NCBI GenBank assembly: GCA_947095585.1
Contig: OX352761.1
Location: 248,001-312,000, forward strand
Origin: Nephrocerus scutellatus
Taxonomy: Eukaryota; Arthropoda; Insecta; Diptera; Pipunculidae
Direction: 5' to 3'
DNA: 64,000 nt
The notes under the pieces are model-generated. The model was not told the origin of the DNA. It saw nothing but the letters and a program-made list of their open reading frames with translations, and did no database searches. Position 1 is the stretch's first letter. Every line of letters starts with the position of its first letter. Below are positions 50,258 through 61,149 of this stretch, one piece after another. The position numbers and the translations under genes were made by a program.

Positions 50258-51734
50258 AGCAACTTTTAGTAGTGGTTCGTTGTAAATATTATTGATTGGT
50301 TGATTGATATCTTCTTGCGTTTAATTGTATATTATAATCTAATTGCACTTCGTCGGATTTCTTAAGGCGTTTATCTGAAATGAGAAAGGTGAAGACAAAT
50401 TAGTTAGTGCATTAAAAAAATAATTTTCCAGTTTCTAATAGAAATAATTCAATATATTATTTATTTATTTAATATCTCTTAGAGAGTATGCACCGTGATG
50501 GTGCATAAAGCGGAATCAAATACAATAAACCGGAGCAACTTATGTGGTACAAAAGAATATCCCTAATGAACATGATTTATAAATACTCGTATTCTTTACG
50601 TGATTGTAGTGAAAGTAGATAGATAAGTAGGAGCCTTTTATTATAAGCTGGAAGCTCCACATTCCAACCTAGGTACTTTGCGAATTGAATTGGTTGGGAC
50701 AAACGAAAGATACTAAAAACACCTTACAGAAGGTGCAGTTCATATATTTTATCAGTTCTATTGAAATCCGTCCAGAAATGTTTGAGAAATCGTCTAAACC
50801 GACGGATGGATGGACAGGAAAATGAAGCTGAACAACTTTGACTTTGCATCAAGTTGTTTCCCCCATACAAATAACGAACTCCAGCCTAAAAGTATGCTCA
50901 GTAAAATTATCTGCTTAATAAGTTCCACTTGGAAAATATTCTATGGGATATTATCAGAGTCTACATTTTGCCACTGCCAGAGAGGCGAAGTTTTTTCACT
51001 GGCAACTGATTCCACACAACACACACACATACTATGAAGTACGTTTCCATAAAGACTTTTCTGCTTTTTTGTTTACAAACCATTGCGATGGGGTTAGGCA
51101 GCGGTCAGAACTTGTGCGTCTTCACTTATTCACCGGCTTATGATGTTTTTCTTTTTCCCACCGTCTTCTTGAGACTATTCAACCAAATGCAAATTTCAGT
51201 TAAATAAGTGTCATGCTCCCATTACAAATGAACTGGTATTGATTTTATTTTCCATTAACATTGCTGAGCTAAAGAAAAATAAAATAATATTTTAATAAAA
51301 AACAACCCATAAAAATTAAAAATGTTCGTGTAAATTCTCTAATCGGTAATACACAAAGTGCAAAGTTTGAATAAAATCGGGTTACTTTTTAAAAATAATT
51401 ATATGGGAACACCTTGGCCCTGGGACCCGATCATTTCCAAATTTGTACAAAAAGTGTTGTTACAAATGTGTTTAAAATCTTAATTAAATCGCGTCAGTTC
51501 TTATTATATGGGAGCCCCTCGGCACTGCTTGGCGTGCTTCTTTTAATTTTTTCTAAGACTTCAGTATTCCAGATTTCCACTTACAACATTCCAGAAATTT
51601 TTATTTATTTTATTACAGTTTTAGTTGTTATATATCCACCTATTTTAGTTTTTTTCTTTTAGGGAGCGAATAAAAGCTATACTTTTTAGTTTTTAACGAA
51701 AGATATATAATTTCAGTTATATGGAGAATATGAA

Positions 51735-52025
51735 GACAGACAAGGGACTCCAAAGGACATCCCCTAAGGCACCCTCAAGAACCCCTTAAAACTTTCTCAA
51801 GACACAACCAAGAACCCTCTCAAAACTCCATCAAGAGGCCTTTAAATACCCATAAAGACTACCTCAAGCACTCCTCAAAATCCACTCAAGACCACCACAC
51901 GACTCCACTGAAGACGCCTAAAGACCCCACTTAACACCATCTTTAAAACCCCTCAAGACCCACACCACCCCACCTGAAGACCACCCCGAGACCCATCTCA
52001 AGACTTCCCGAAAAGTCCTACCACA
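51735..52025 (+). repeat. Degenerate CTCAAGACCCC array, shorter copy
   Basis: GGACATCCCCTAAGGCACCC followed by CTCAAGAACCCC, TCAAGACACAACC, CTCAAGACCACC and similar units. It is preceded by a block (51350-51480) that resembles the composite repeat at 54.2 kb, and followed by AGCGTACAAGACTGTCAACT, shared with 45.87 kb. Confidence 0.75.
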
Positions 52026-52078
52026 AAAAGCGTACAAGACTGTCAACTCACAGCTTTAGAATGAAAAAAGCGTGCCAA

Positions 52079-52292
52079 ACAGACACACAGACATACAGAC
52101 AGACATAGATATACAGATAGACATACAGACAGACATACAGACAGACATGCAGACATACAGACATACAGATATACAGTCATACAGACAGACATAGATATAC
52201 AGACAGACATACAGACAGACATACAGACAGACATACAGACAGACAGACATACAGACAGACATACAGACAGACAGGCAGACACAGACATACAT
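52079..52292 (+). repeat. (ACAGACAT)n microsatellite
   Basis: About 214 bases of alternating ACAG and ACAT units with few interruptions. It gives long Cys/Ser/Val frames on the minus strand that are repeat artefacts. Confidence 0.9.
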
Positions 52293-53339
52293 CACAGGAG
52301 CGAAATTTTTTTTCTGATTCTTTGCAAACTGCAACAAGAGGGCATTATTTTTTCGGTATTAACGCATCACTCGAGAGAAATTCAATATGCTTCCCACTTT
52401 AACGAGTATAGTAATCACAAGCTCACACATACTCGTGCACGATGCGGTCACTTTGTCACATAATATATGCACGAGTATGTCATTTATTGTAACTGGAAAA
52501 TCTGTACATAAACAACAGTGGGGGTGTCCCTTGCACCGCAAACATACAAAGATAGTATACATAACGCAGAAGTGTAAAACAATGACAGAAAGATTTTACG
52601 CTCGACTTAGGTGGACAAACGGACGGAACGAACCCAGAAACATCAATAGTTGCATTAAAAAGCTCCAGTTTCAGTTTATTATTGTGATCGCGTCATATGC
52701 TGCTGTGCAACAACGCGCTGGCACTTTGTTTGGCTGTTTCTATTAGCCACATGCAACAGTGAACGGGTTGGAATTGTGGCTTTTCCTGTGATTTATTTTA
52801 TATGCAACAGTGAGTGTTGTTATTGCAGCACAGAGTGGTGGTGCAAGAACACCCCGTCCAACAGACGAACGTAATATACCCCTTTAGTGTTGAGAGTGAA
52901 ATATTCTCCCTGTGTTCAACGGATTAACTGTTACATCGCGGTCTGCTGGGAAAGGAAAAGAATAGAAAAGCAACAAAAAATGGGTTAGTTAGCGGGTGTA
53001 GTTGCTTATTTTAGTGTGTGTGCGTATCATTGATAACTGATTTAACATTTTATTGTTCACTGAATTTCTGAAATCCCTTTAGCAGTGTTTAACCCATTTT
53101 AGCGTTTCTGCTACACGAGTAAGTCTTCATCCTGTTGCAGATACCGATTGCATACAAAGTTATAGATATGGATTCGGTTAAATCGTAAGACCACACAAAT
53201 ATCTTTTTATTTTCGTGTAAATTCAGGCTTAAACTCGGTGCACAATCGGTTTTAAATTGAACTTTAACTGAAGAACCAAAGATCTGTTATCTGCCGATAC
53301 AAAACTACCAACATCCTCTCTAAAATGTAACTTTCTTAA

Positions 53340-53835
53340 GCATGAAGTCATAATTTTACGGCATTACAGCATGCCTGCTAAGTTAGAGCCTACCAAAAAG
53401 TCTACTAAAACCACTCCACACTTTCCGAGACTTAGGTGTTCGCTCTCAAAATCAGCTAAGAAAACCTTACGGTATGTTTTTGATCCCATCTAAGTCTAAA
53501 TCGGCGAGATCTATGAGAGCTAAGAGCCTACCACTAAGAACTGTGGAAAAACGCGATATTAATTTAACCTCCCGGACATTGTTCAAATTCGCAATTAAAT
53601 GCATCTTTGGAAGAACTTACTCTGTCTTATCCCCATCGTTTAACCCACCTTTTAATAGAAATGTCAGAATTCAATGTGCTTAACACACGCTAATGTTGTA
53701 GCACCTCTTCCGAGGACATGTTCTCTGTCTAACATATGTATAATAATCTAAGAGTCAGCAAAATATTGTCTAGGATTAGAAGTAGCAGTCAAGACAATAA
53801 AGAGCCTTGGGGAACAGAAGCATTTTTAAAAAGAT
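53340..53835 (-). mobile_element. Jockey-like LINE relic, RT palm to C-terminus
   Basis: Minus-strand translation from 53820 gives ASVPQGSLLS, stop, LLLLILDNIL, the conserved GVPQGSxLGPLL block of non-LTR RTs. It is followed around 53690-53640 by LSTLNSDISIKRWVKRWG, matching the I..W.KKWR segment after the YADD box of jockey-type RTs. The YADD box itself is not visible. Beyond 53400 the similarity becomes guesswork. Confidence 0.6.
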
Positions 53836-53939
53836 TTTTTTTAACCTGACTGTATGTGTCTGTCTGTCTATTTTATCGAGTTTTTGAGCCTCTTTTTAAA
53901 CACCTAATACAAAACCTAGAAAACTGAATTTTGTGAGCA

Positions 53940-54190
53940 ACCCACTGTCTAGGGCTATTTCTAAGATCTTGTGTGTGACACGTGTCGCGAGTCGTGTGTG
54001 GCAAATGTGAAGCGTGGAAAATTTGTTAATTTGTAAAATAGGCCCCATCTTTTTTAACCACCATCTACACGTCCTAGAGAGTTGACATTTTATAAATAGC
54101 TTAGTCTCATAGGATATTTAGGGAATGTGACGCGTATCTCGAGTCGCACGTAACGCGCGTGATGCGTGAAAAGGTGGTTAATCTTTGCAA
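53940..54190 (+). repeat. CpG-rich dispersed repeat, second copy
   Basis: GACACGTGTCGCGAGTCGTG at 53978 and GACGCGTATCTCGAGTCGCA at 54128 mark units ~150 bases apart. TTTTTTAACCACCATCTACA and CGTCCTAGAGAGTTGACATTTT lie between them, as in the copy at 18.25 kb. A composite repeat follows directly. Confidence 0.65.
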
Positions 54191-54600
54191 TAGATAGATA
54201 GCTATTTCTAAATAATTTATATGGGCACCGCTTGGCTTGAGGAATGAGGGGCTCCAAATTTTAATAGAATATTGTCATCGGAGATAAACATGTGTGCATA
54301 GTTTGAATAAACTCGAGCCTTGGGAAGTGGACTAAAAATGGATCACAAGATTTGCTAGATTGGCCAACCAGTCAGCCAGCCAGCTATCCAGCTATCCAGC
54401 CATCCAGCAATCCAGCAATCTAGGAATCCAGCAATCCAGCTATCCAGCTATCCAGTCATCCAGCCATCCAGCCATCCAGCCATCCAGCCATCCAGCCATC
54501 CAGCCATCCAACCATCAAGCCATCCAGCCATCCAGCCATCCAGACATCTAGCCATCATGCCAGCCACAAACAGATGAGCAGGCGAAGTTAATATAGAGCA
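54190..54600 (+). repeat. Composite dispersed repeat with expanded CCAGCCAT minisatellite
   Basis: Opens with TAATTTATATGGGCACCGC and continues with GTGTGCATAGTTTGAATAAA and GGAAGTGGACTAAAAATGG. It then carries a (CCAGCCAT / CCAGCAAT) array at 54372-54560 and closes with GCGAAGTTAATATAGAGCAC. Outer blocks match 16255-16430. The reading frames through the array (repeated Ile-Gln-Pro-Ser or Gly-Trp-Leu-Asp) are a consequence of the repeat, not a protein. Confidence 0.7.
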
Positions 54601-56126
54601 CTTGCTGATCCCGGACGCTTCACTACGCGCACGCATAAACCTACGCCTTCTTGTTACCATCGCGTTTGATGTAAATCAAAAAATTTTGGCAGTTTTCGTC
54701 TCCAAAGAACATAACAAAGTGATGTCCATCAAAAAATGTGACAACAAATTGCATAAAGGGCACATATAGTTAATGTTTACCAACTAATTCGTCATTACCA
54801 GTATGGCATTGAGTGTCCCGCCTTAGTTCATCGGTCAATATGGAAAGTAAAGATTTATTCTTTTTGTTCACAAAACAGACACTAAAACAAGTACGTACAT
54901 TTTTTTAAATATTCACCTGTAGTTTCTACAAAATGAAACTTCATTGAGATAGATGCAAAAAAAGCGCTTTATTGACGGATATGTACAACAGCTTAAAACG
55001 ATCACAGATTTCAATTAAAAGAAATTGTGCGTTTGCGTGTTGGATTGTAGATTATCATTAAAATTTTTAAATTTTCCAATTGTGATAATTTTCATGATTT
55101 TGGGGGCTTCAAGTGCAGACAGACGGACCAAACATTTGTGGCCATAACACAGTCTGAGAATATCATCATATTCAATTATAATTATTTATCTATTTTTCTT
55201 GTTTTAAAATGAGAAACGACCACAGTAAGATCCGATCACTTGAAAATCCTCGAAAATACTGAATACAATTCAAGCCAAACGCATACATCGAGCCGAACAC
55301 GAATTCGCAGCCCACATCATCTCTTCAATTGGCAGAGATGCCAAGGTCGATGCAAAAATATTAAAATAACAAAAAGCAAAAAGCAGCAAAACTTAAGGGG
55401 GAAAAGCTTAAAAATAAAATTAAGAATTATTTCAAAATCTATCTGTCGAAATTTTTTTAAATTCGTGTTTTGATTCTTCTCTTAACGCAACGCAAGCGCT
55501 GCAGGCGATTTTTCTCGAACGCAATTGAACTCACGGTGTGCGAGCGGGTGTGATCGTGTGTGCCATGATCAGGGTTGTCGATCTTGATCGCTAACAATGC
55601 AAAGTGGAAGGAAACAGTGCATTGGTGCGATTGGATGGAGCACTAGCAAAATTCATTCACATTCTCATAAACAATAAACTCGGAATAAAGTGCATCGATA
55701 AAAGAAAAACAAAGGATCGAAAGCAGAGGAATAAACAAACATTAATCAATATTGGTTGGTGGGTAGAGCAATAAAATCCTGTTCTGTGTGTTCGCTTCTG
55801 TTAAAAAATTTCTTATTTCTGATGTTTTCCTCTATAAAGGTTTGCATAGATCCTCTAAGGGAGTATTATTTATTCGGTAATTGTGGCTGACTTGTGTCTT
55901 GCCGAGAAGCCACAATCAGCAGTATACGAAAAGATATGGTTTATCCAATACGAAGTGACCCAATGATTGCTGTTAAGGTGAATTCCGAGACTTGAAAGGT
56001 CTTATCGGACGAAAGGCAATATCTCCAATATCGAGCAAGGGGGTGCATGTTCAAAAAGTAAAATGTTAAGTGAGACACTGTTATGCTCACACTGTTAAGT
56101 GAGACACTGTTAAATGTCACTATTTT

Positions 56127-56480
56127 GAAAACTAAGCCATTTCTCAAGCTATTCGTATGAAATTCGGTATGTAGGACTAAGATACGACTGTTAGACTTCT
56201 TCCTATGGAAATTCTGGAATATGATCTTTATGGTCTGGAATTTCTGGAACAAAGCAATTTCTCAAGCGATTCGTATGAAATTCGGTATGTAGGACTAAGA
56301 TACGACTGTTAGACTTCTTCCTATGGAAATTCAGGAATATGATCGTTATGGTCTGAAATATTTGGAACAAAGCAATTTCTCAAGCAATTTCACAAGCGAT
56401 TCGCATGAAATTCGGCATGTATGACTAAGATGCGGCTTAAGACTGTGATATGGTCATTAGAATCTGGAATTTTGGAAACT
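56127..56480 (+). repeat. 118-base tandem repeat, ~2.7 units
   Basis: AGCAATTTCTCAAGCGATTC, GTATGAAATTCGGTATGTAG, GACTAAGATACGACTGTTAG and TTCTTCCTATGGAAATTC recur at a period of 118 bases (CTCAAG at 56143 and 56261). The third unit is offset by a 12-base internal duplication of AATTTCTCAAGC at 56375-56398 and then diverges. The first two units are nearly identical, so the duplication is recent or homogenised. Confidence 0.8.
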
Positions 56481-57049
56481 ATACCATTTTGAAATGTCCC
56501 TTCGTATATCGGTTCCACAGGCAAGAAGATTATTGTTTTTTTTTTCTTTCGTCCCGGGCAGACGTTGTCACGCTCAAAATCTATGGCCGTGTCTCCGACA
56601 CAGTCTACCCTGCACTTTTTTGCATAAATCGGATTAAATGCCGGCAATTTAGCGTTCGATGCTGGTCCTGATGTCGTCTGAAGTCTCTGGCTTATTGGCA
56701 TAGACGTCAAATCTAACGAAAGAGTCGACTAATTGGCAGGTCCATTTCTGGACATATAACTCGTTTGTTTGGCCATCTGTGTGATATATTGCATCATTTT
56801 GTGAAACGTCGTATGCTCCAAGTCAACTAATTTATCGAAAAAAGTTGTCCGGTAGCGATCTCCAATGACAGTGAATTCATTTCCAGCATTATTGAAAAAT
56901 AAGAAGTATGAAAATATTGAAGAAAAATATGACAATAACCCATTCGGCATTAAACCCGCACCAAAAAGTAAATTTTCGGCTATATGCGATGTAATTAATT
57001 ATATTCTAGTACCAATATGAGTGAAAAGCATAGTTTGCTCATGCTTATG

Positions 57050-57560
57050 ATCATTCAATTCAACCTATTATTTAGGGTTTCATTTATAAAAACACTAAAC
57101 AATAAACACCCTAAAATAGAATCCTGAGGGCTACCAGCATATATAGTATCAAAGACAGAACAAATATTACCAATCTTCACTTGCTGAAAACTGTCAGATA
57201 GGTAACATTCAATGTGCTTGATAGAACTGAAGGCCACAATAATATTACCTTTAGGCTTACACTATCAAAATAAATCAAAAAAGCGGTATACGTAAGATTA
57301 TCTTTTCCATATATTTGACGAATGTCATCGAGCATTTTGAGCATTACAGTATAGCAGCTGTGCTTCGTTTATAAATCCATATTGTAGTAGTAACAGCATA
57401 TTATTGTCATCAAATTAACTGACCGGTTGGTCAGTTTCGCTATTAATCTCTACAGGACCAGGACCAATAGAAAAGGTAGTATACTAATGGATCTATAATC
57501 ACTCGGTGAAGCCGCTGATCTTTTCTCAGCCACAGGGATAACAATATCTAGCTTATATAT
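57050..57560 (-). mobile_element. Jockey/CR1-like LINE relic, RT fragment
   Basis: On the minus strand, 57550-57460 reads IVIPVAEKRSAASPSDYRSI then SILPFL (the SDYRPISILP block). Then 57350-57280 reads LKMLDDIRQIYGKDNLTYTA followed by FFDLF (motif A region). The open stretch 57237-57055 reads YLSDSFQQVKIGN and AGSPQDSILGCLLFSVFINE (PQGSILGPLLF block). Order and spacing fit one collapsed RT domain with several frameshifts. Confidence 0.8.
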
Positions 57561-58739
57561 ATGGCAAATACAAGATTAAAAAACCGAATAGCAAGTCAAC
57601 TTGAGTCGACACAGAGATTTTTGGCAAGTTGTTGAACACTGGTCAGAAACACGTTGAATGTACCATGAGAGTGGCAAAAAGTGTGGATAAAATGGGTCGA
57701 CTGAGGAAATGTCGCTTGGGTGAAAATGTCGACTGAGAAAACGTTGACCTTTTTTACAGTCAATATTCGACATTTTCTAAATTAACATTTTCAACTTTGA
57801 CGGGATATAATAGTTATCGATATGTCGATATATTCACATAGGACATTGAACCGAAGCACACTTTATAAAGTAAGCATTCCAGCCTATATAAAAATAATTT
57901 TTTTTTTGTTTATTATAAAGTGTACCTAATATGAAAATAAAATCCAATAGTTTCACTGTATGTGTCACTCTGGCTGTTGCTATGTCTTATTGACAAACAA
58001 AAACTCCGACAATTCCCAATTGTTAGCACATTGCAAATAATTATATAGGGTTCAAAATATACCGAACGCTCAGACTTGCATTAAATTTTGTTATTATTTA
58101 TGAATTAAAAAATATGAAAACTCGAAGCAAGCTTCCTCGACTGTTCTGTGTGTAATGTGATGCAGCGAACAAAGAGGTCATCGCTTAATAACATTGATTA
58201 AGTGAAGATGAAAAAAAAACACTATACTGGGAGATAAGCATGAACAGATACAGATAAAGAAGCCGTTTTGCACTCAGAATCAGTATGAGCTTTAGAAGGA
58301 AAACAAATGTCGTCATATTGTGGTACTTCACTTAAATTGAACTGAATTAAAACTCTGGTAACTCGAGCTTGCTCAATTGACAGCACAATCGCCAAATATG
58401 GAAACGTGCCATACTCTGATGTAATAAGTAAACCGCATTAAAAAATACTTTATTAGCATAGGCAGCCGAGATAATTAGAAACAATTAACACACCTACAAG
58501 TTTTTGCATAAATTCTGCTAACACTGTATTGCCATATTGCGTGTCGTGTCATGTGTGATAGCGAAATGTGAATTCATACCATCAGTACAGAATTGAACCA
58601 AAAAATTTTTGTTTGCAAATTTCACTGTGGTCGGCCGGCGTGACTTTGTGCAATTTTAATTCGCAGAATCCTAATTTTTAATTAAAATAATGGAAACGCC
58701 CCTAAACGCTGCGTGGGGTTACATCATTTCATTATGTGC

Positions 58740-59620
58740 GTTTAGGCATAATGTCATAAGGAGGAGGAGAGAAGGAAAAAGTTCTGGAAAAGCGACGCAC
58801 ATGCAAACTTGGAGAAAGAAAAGCGGTGCTCAGGTCCGGACAACAAACGCAGTTTCATATTTTTAAATTAAGAGCCGCCATAGAGAAGTGGATCGCTAAA
58901 GATAAAGAACATTTTATCGCCATGATCTTAAAAGCCGCGTACGATAGTGTCCAAGGCAGAAAGGAAGCAGCTGAAAGTCTTATAAACGTTTTTACAACAA
59001 CAACACTGCCGGAGTAAGAATAAAGGGGAAAAGTTCAAGAGGGTGCAATATGGCAGAAGAACTGAAGTAAGGAACCCGTCTCAGCACACTGTTGTTTAAT
59101 TATTCCTTAGTTAAAGCAGCCTAGTAATGCAGACCACAAGGTCAAATTTGGAGTTGAATTTCATCATATCTATCTAGTATACTCACTATGGGCAAATGAC
59201 ATTATCATTTTTGCAACAACCCAGTCAGACTGCAGCAGGCTTAACTAAAAAGAAATGGTATGCCGTTTAATTTCGAAAAGGCTTAAGCGATGTAGGTCTC
59301 CAAATAAAAATGCTAGACCACAGTAACATTCAATGGAAGAATCTCGATCATGTAGTAATGAACTTTATCAAGGAAGCAATAAATGCATACTACCAAATTA
59401 GCAGCACAATAGTAACCAAGCAGAAGATAAGAAAGTTGTACAATGCAAGTAATCGTGCCAATAGCTCCATATGGGACTGAAAACTAACATCTATTGAATA
59501 AGCACTTAAATAAGTATAAAGCTATAGAAATGTACAACTTAAAGAGAGTAGCAGGAAAACCTAGAAGAAATAGAATAAGAAATAAACGATTAACAAAATT
59601 TTAAAAACGTAAACGTTTTA
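58740..59620 (+). mobile_element. RTE-like LINE relic, RT core to C-terminus
   Basis: Plus strand reads ILKAAYDSVQGRKEAAESL (DFKAAYDS motif A of RTE-type RTs), then AGVRIKGKSSRG, then GTRLSTLLFN (RQGDPLSPLLFN block). WANDIIIFATTQSDCSRL (YADD block changed to WAND) is near 59185-59230. MQVIVPIAPYGTEN, KAIEMYNLKRVAGKPRRNRI and RNKRL lie at 59440-59600, the A-E-W-LRR / RIRN region of the C-terminus. Heavily broken frame. Confidence 0.7.
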
Positions 59621-59999
59621 ATGTACTCAGCAATCCCAACTAAACAAATTCAGATTTATTGACAGAACACATTCTTCACAATTTCCTAAGCAATAAAACA
59701 AAAAAAACCAAAAAGTATTCCCTACTCAAATTCAATTTCAAGTCTTAACCCACTTGAAACTTATATAAACAATTTTAGCACAACATAAAATAAAAAAAAA
59801 CATACACAAAGTATTTTGTTTATATCATTTATAACACAGAGAGGAGTATAAAGCGCAGCTAAATGTGGTGCGCCTATGATTCAATCAACAACACCCTACG
59901 TTTGAGGATCTCTTTGAGTTATTTATGTTTAATTCCATTAAATGTGTTATGGCGTGACGTGTTAAGGGTAAATTTCTGGGCCACATCAAGTTTTTTGAA

Positions 60000-60475
60000 T
60001 CTTTTAATGATCCAATCCAATGACCAATGAGTATTCAAAAGCGAATATTCAACATATGTGAGTCAAAGTGACGACCCAAGATCCGGATTAAAATCTTCTT
60101 CTTGGGTCGTCACTTTTGATGTTCCATATTTATAGCAATTCAGAAATGAAGACACAAAACTTATGCTCCAAAAGTGACGATTCAAGTAACGAATCAACCA
60201 ATGGTTTTGGTTCAAACAACACTTTTGGATCAATACTTTTCATAATAATTTCAAAAGTGGCACTAGAATTCAAAAGTGATAATCCAGAAGTGAGGATCCA
60301 AAATATATGATTAAAAATATCAATCAATACTTTGGGGTGATTATTAATGATTTAATCATCACATCTAGATCAATACTTTCAAAAACAATTCAAAAATTAT
60401 ACTAGAATTAATATTTTAAAATGAGAAACCAAAATTGAGGATTTTAAAGTAATGATCCAAAGTACTGATCGTCAT
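60000..60475 (+). repeat. Array of degenerate GATCCAAAAGTGA motifs with a perfect hairpin
   Basis: Motifs such as CCAAAAGTGACGATTCAAG, TTCAAAAGTGGCACTAGAAT, TTCAAAAGTGATAATCCAGA and GATCAATACTTTTCA recur irregularly. The block GATCAATACTTT...AATTCAAAA...ACTAGAATT appears twice about 140 bases apart (60228 and 60369). A perfect 16-bp hairpin stem, AAAGTGACGACCCAAG / CTTGGGTCGTCACTTT, spans about 60067-60117 with a 20-base loop. No frame is convincing. Confidence 0.6.
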
Positions 60476-61149
60476 CAACCAACTAACCTATCGAATTCAA
60501 GAGATGCCCTTCAAATTTGTCACTTTCTCTTCCCCCTCTGACTTGTCTTCAAGATTCCAAAACATTACCATTTCTTTCTAAATTCAGAAAATTCATAGTC
60601 AGCCAAATGTATGCCACAGACATTATGCAATTCGCTGACTATGACAATAATTACAAAAAAAAACTTCAAAGCTTTGAAAAGAGAGAAAAATAAAATTGTC
60701 ATTTTTCTTTTAAATATTTTCTCAATTTAAGTTTTAGTCGTTTTAACCATTTGTGGATGCGATTCGTTTTTTAGTTAGAGATAGAATTGCGACTATTAAC
60801 CGTCTACTTATAAGGCGTGTATAGATGATTTCCTTCGATAGCCGAGATTCTTTGGCAGAATGAGTAATCTTAGAATATACCTTAGTCTCAGTCTCCAATC
60901 TTCCACTCACTTACTGAAGTAATATGGGGATACACTTGCAAAAAGTATTTTGAATTCACGTGCAGAAATTTTAGCTTAAGGAACTTTAACCAATTCGGGT
61001 CGCAAAATCTACACACTCGTTGAAATGCATAAATTAAAATCAGTTTAGTAGCACCAAAAAATATAAAAATAACAAACAGTTCAAGGTATAGGTTGGGTTT
61101 AAAATCCTTAACACAATATCCCCAAACACAAGATTCCCAAAGCAACTGC

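Larger units (their letters stand above)
49995..50374 (-). other. 5' untranslated part of the first visible exon of the JAKMIP-family gene
   Basis: Upstream of the start codon the exon extends 380 bases to a strong acceptor, ttcacctttctcatttcag|ATAAACGCC, ending at 50375. At least one non-coding exon and the promoter therefore lie further right. The leader is A-rich, with CAAC/AAAC runs typical of insect 5'UTRs, and contains two upstream ORFs listed separately. The splice site is read directly; the position of the true transcription start is unknown. Confidence 0.6.
50375..53339. other. Upstream or 5' intron of the JAKMIP-family gene; repeats only
   Basis: GAAATCCGTCCAGAAATGTTTGAGAAATCG and then ACGGATGGATGGACAGG (50764-50820) resemble the generic 3' tail of insect transposable elements. 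The composite repeat and arrays at 51.35-52.29 kb follow. No exon is visible. Confidence 0.4.
54601..58739. other. No gene recognised apart from the 118-base repeat and a LINE relic
   Basis: 55480-55740 is CpG-richer (CGCAACGCAAGCGCTGCAGG, GTGTGCGAGCGGGTGTGATC) and looks like an insect 5'UTR or promoter. The strand is unresolved; see findings. Confidence 0.35.

Noticed and set aside
52079..52292. CRISPR-like or protein-coding repeat (Ser-Val-Cys-Leu frames)
   Set aside because: There are no spacers. It is a simple ACAG/ACAT microsatellite and the frames are artefacts.
54360..54660. Repetitive protein (Pro-Ser-x-x or Gly-Trp-Leu-Asp-Gly repeats on either strand)
   Set aside because: The 8/12-base minisatellite is open in several frames by construction, with no start context or flanking coding sequence.
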